64,000 nucleotides of DNA from Hydractinia symbiolongicarpus (Eukaryota; Cnidaria; Hydrozoa; Anthoathecata; Hydractiniidae): NCBI RefSeq assembly GCF_029227915.1, contig NC_079880.1, positions 16,388,001-16,452,000 on the forward strand. Direction: 5' to 3'. The notes beneath the pieces were generated by a model, which did no database searches, was not told where the DNA came from, and worked only from the letters and a program-made list of their open reading frames with translations. Positions 61,161 through 64,000 of the stretch are shown one piece after another. How positions within the stretch are numbered: position 1 is the stretch's first letter; each line of letters starts with the position of its first letter. The position numbers and the translations under genes were made by a program.

Positions 61161-62832
61161 CTGATGGCTGCAATACGGCCTTTTGCCGCCTATTAAAGGC
61201 CTTACACGTAAATCACGTGGTTCCACGCACCTGCGCAGGTTACCATTGGTCTAGTCCTTCCATTCGCAACACACTAGGACGTCCTAAGTTGTTTTCCCTG
61301 GTTCCATGTCTTTAGAACGCCGTCAATTACATGCACACACGTCTATAACCAGCAATATGGCATTTTGCCGCCTAATAAAAGCCTTACACGTAAGTTACGC
61401 GGTTCCACGCGTCCATACCGGTTACCATTGGTCTAGTTCTTCCACTCTCAATACACTACGAAATTCTAAGTCTTTTTCCTGGCTCCATGCCTTGAGAACG
61501 CCGTAAACCACATGCACACGCCATTGAAAGGCTATAATACGGCCTTTTCCCGCCTATTAAAGGCCTTAATCGCGTGGTTCCGCATGCTTGCGCAGGTTAC
61601 TTCTGGTCTACTCCTTTCACTCTCAATGCACTACGACGTCCTAAATTGTTCACCCTGGTTCCATGGCTTTAAAACGCCGTGAACTACATGCAATGACCTC
61701 TAAAGGCTGTGATACGGCCTTTTTCGGCCTATTAAAGTCCTTACACGTAAATCACGTGGTTCCGCGTGGCTGCGCAGGTTACCATTGGTCTAGTCCTTCC
61801 ACTCTCAATACAATAGGACGTCCTAAGTTGTTCTCCCTGTCTCCATGTCTTGGGAACGCCGTAGACTACATGCAAAGGACTCAAAGGCTGTAATACGGCC
61901 TTTTGCGGCCTATTAAAGGCCTGACACGTAAATTCCGTCGATCCACGCGTCCATGACGGTTACGATTGATCTAGTCCTTCCATTCTCAATGGACTAGAAC
62001 GTCCTAAGTTGTTTTCCCCAGCCCCAAGGCTGTACAACGCCGTCAACTACGTGCACATCCGTCTGATGGCTGCAATACGGCCTTTTGCCGCCTATTAAAG
62101 GCCTTACACGTAAATCACGTGGTTCCGCGCACCTGCGCAGGTTACCATTGGTCTAGTCCTTCCATTCGCAACACAATAGGACGTCCTAAGTTGTTTTCCC
62201 TGGTTCCATGTCTTTAGAACGCCGTCAATTACATGCACACCCGTCTATAACCAGCAATATGGCATTTTGCCGCCTAATAAAAGCCTTACACGTAAGTTAC
62301 GCGGTTCCACGCGTCCATACCGGTTACCATTGGTCTAGTTCTTCCACTCTCAATACACTACGAAATTCTAAGTCTTTTTCCTGGCTCCATGCCTTGAGAA
62401 CGCCGTAAACCACATGCACACGCCATTGAAAGGCTATAATACGGCCTTTTCCCGCCTATTAAAGGCCTTACACGTATATCGCGTGGTTCCGCATGCTTGC
62501 GCAGGTTACTATTGGTCTACTCCTTTCACTCTCAATGCACTACGACGTCCTAAATTGTTCACCCTGGTTCCATGGCTTTAAAACGCCGTGAACTACATGC
62601 AATGACCTCTAAAGGCTGTGATACGGCATTTTGCGGCCTATTAAAGTCCTTACACGTAAATCACGTGGTTCCGCGTGGCTGCGCAGGTTACCATTGGTCT
62701 AGTCCTTCCACTCTCAATACAATAGGACGTCTTAAGTTGTTTTCCCTGGTTCCATGGCTCTAGAACGCCGTAAACCACATGCACACGCCATGAAAAGGCT
62801 ATAATACGGCTTTTTGACGCCTATTAAAGGCC
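61020..62832 (+). repeat. 5-monomer tandem repeat, 902/909 bp
   Basis: The monomer with cctgacacgtaaattccgtcg at 61020 recurs at 61922, and the following four monomers repeat in the same order (E cassette, cgaaattctaag, ccgcatgcttgcgcagg, ggctgtgatacgg). The first unit has a 7-bp deletion near 61568 (aggccttaatcgcgtgg). The junction near 61.82 kb lies in ggacgtcctaagttgttc. A single copy of the later monomers exists at 56.4-57.0 kb. Confidence 0.83.
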
Positions 62833-64000
62833 TTACACGTAAATTACGTGGTTCCACGCGTCCAAGCTTGTTCTCATTGGTCTAGTTCTTCCACTCTTAA
62901 TACACTACGACATTCTAAGTAGTTTCCCTGGCTCCATGCCTTAAGAACGCCGTAATTCACATGCACACGCCATGAAAAGGCTATAATACGGCCTTTTGAC
63001 GCCTAATAAAGGCCTTACACGTAAATCACGTGGTTCCACGCGTCTAAGCTTGTTACCATTGGTCTAGTTCTTCCACTCTCAATACACTACGCCGTCCTAA
63101 GTTGTTTTTCCTGGTTCCATGGCTTTAGAACGCCGTAATCCACATGCACACGCCATGAAAATGCTATAATACGGCCTCTGGACGCCTAATAAAGGCCTTA
63201 CACGTAAATCACGTGGTTCCACGCGTCCAAGCTTGTTACCATTGGTCTAGTTCTTCCACTCGCAATACACTACGACGTCTTAAGTTGTTTTCCCTGGCTC
63301 CATGTCTTTATAACGCCGCAAAGCACATGGACACGCCATGAAAAGGCTATAATACAGCCTTTTGACGCCAATCAAAGGCCTTAAACCTAAATTACGTCGT
63401 TCCACGCGTCCAAGCTTGCTCTCATTGGTCTATTCCTTCCATTCTCAAAGGACTAGAACGTCCTAAGTTGTTTTCCCTGGCTCCATGTCTTTACAACGCC
63501 GCAAAACACATGCACACACCATGAAAAGGCTATAATACGGCCTTTTGACGCCTATCGAAGGCCTTAAACTTAAATTACGTGGTTCCACGCGACCAAGCTT
63601 GCTCTCATTGGTCTATTCCTTCCATTCTCAATACACTACGACGTCCTAAGTTGTTCTCCCTGTCTCCATGCCTTGGGAACGCCGTAAACTACATGCAAAG
63701 GACTCAAAGGCTGTAATACGGCCTTTTGCGGCCTATTAAAGGCCTGACACGTAAATTACGTCGTTCCACGCGTCCATCACGGTTACGATTGATCTAGTCC
63801 TTCCATTCTCAATGGACTAGAACGTCCTAAGTTGTTTTCTCTTGCTCCATACCCTTGGAACGCCGCCAACTACATGCACACACGTCTATAGGCAGCAATA
63901 TGGCCTTTTGCTGCCTAATAAAATCCTACACGTGAATTACGTCGTTCCACGCGTCCAAGCTTGATACCTTTGGCCTAGTCCTTCCACTCTCAATACACTA
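62833..64000 (+). repeat. Copy of 57.0-58.0 kb at the window end
   Basis: After one monomer with cgacattctaagtagtttccc (about 62.91 kb) that lacks a counterpart and accounts for the offset change from 5,811 to 5,997, the sequence follows 57.13-58.0 kb to the last base. The array clearly continues beyond the window. Confidence 0.82.

Larger units (their letters stand above)
1..64000 (+). repeat. Satellite DNA array, ~182-bp monomer, head to tail
   Basis: The whole window consists of one tandem repeat. Using the box ttacacg as phase zero, the first monomers start at 1, 184, 368, 547, 730, 913, 1095, 1278, 1461, 1644 and 1826, so the period is 179-184 bp. About 350 monomers fit. The order inside each monomer is constant: ttacacg box, variable family block, ccattggtctag, pyrimidine-rich tccttccactctc, cctaagttg, ggttccatgg, gaacgccgt, cacatgcacacgcc, aaaaggctataatacgg, then cctattaaaggcc. 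I saw no inverted monomer, transposon, gene or unique segment. Such arrays are usually centromeric or pericentromeric heterochromatin in eukaryotes. That location is inferred, and the species and satellite name are not recognised. Confidence 0.97.

Noticed and set aside
1-64000. CRISPR array
   Set aside because: The repeated unit is the whole 182-bp period with no unique spacers, and variation between units is low-level and shared.

Overview
The window is one uninterrupted head-to-tail tandem satellite DNA array. The repeating unit is about 182 bp (mostly 178-184 bp), giving roughly 350 monomers that run off both ends of the window. I found no protein-coding gene, RNA gene, transposon, CRISPR array or unique-sequence island, and every monomer I read lies in the same orientation. 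This is typical of a eukaryotic centromeric or heterochromatic satellite block. The species cannot be named from the sequence. G+C is about 45% in a hand-counted monomer. CpG is not depleted, which fits a genome or locus with little methylation-driven CpG decay (for example many invertebrates or fungi) but does not prove it. The open reading frames in the window are short (at most 108 codons), are repeated with the satellite, and are by-products of the array.

Monomers differ mainly in a block 10-45 bp after the conventional start used here (the 'ttacacg' box). At least seven recurring sequence states of this block define families: A (CACGTG plus a HindIII site), B and C (a CCTGCGCAGG palindrome), D (catgacggttacgattgg), E (cataccggttacc), F (aagcttgctctcattgg), G (gcgcaggttttatttgg) and H (gcgtcaatgcaaagg). 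The rest of the monomer is better conserved. It carries a CCAAT box on the minus strand, often an NcoI site, and an AAAAGGC/GCCTTTT hairpin near its end.

Layout. (1) 1-16.3 kb: long higher-order units. Unit 1 (547-8451) and unit 2 (8452-13993) are the same array segment, and four indels account exactly for their length difference. A 7-monomer, 1,277-bp repeat lies at 1-1.6 kb and again in tandem at 13.7-16.2 kb. (2) 16.3-26.6 kb: a mosaic of pieces from the left domain, with local 4-monomer (731 bp) and 2-monomer (366 bp) expansions at 19-23.5 kb. (3) 26.6-55.7 kb: two tandem copies of a super-unit of about 15.6 kb (26.6-42.2 and 42.2-55.7 kb). Each has its own 9-mer, 4-mer and 2-mer amplifications. 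(4) 54-64 kb: a right-hand domain rich in G, F, D and E monomers, with blocks duplicated at offsets of 5,090, 5,811 and 5,997 bp and a 902-bp 5-mer tandem. Families are unevenly spread: G-type monomers were seen only right of about 36.5 kb, and the 'gagagcatcc' C variant only left of about 24 kb.

The window therefore records how a satellite grows, by nested unequal exchange at scales of 1, 2, 4, 5, 7, 9, 10, about 40 and about 85 monomers. It does not show a gene system. All offsets were found by reading and matching rare variants by eye, so block boundaries are approximate (about 20-50 bp) unless stated to be monomer-exact.
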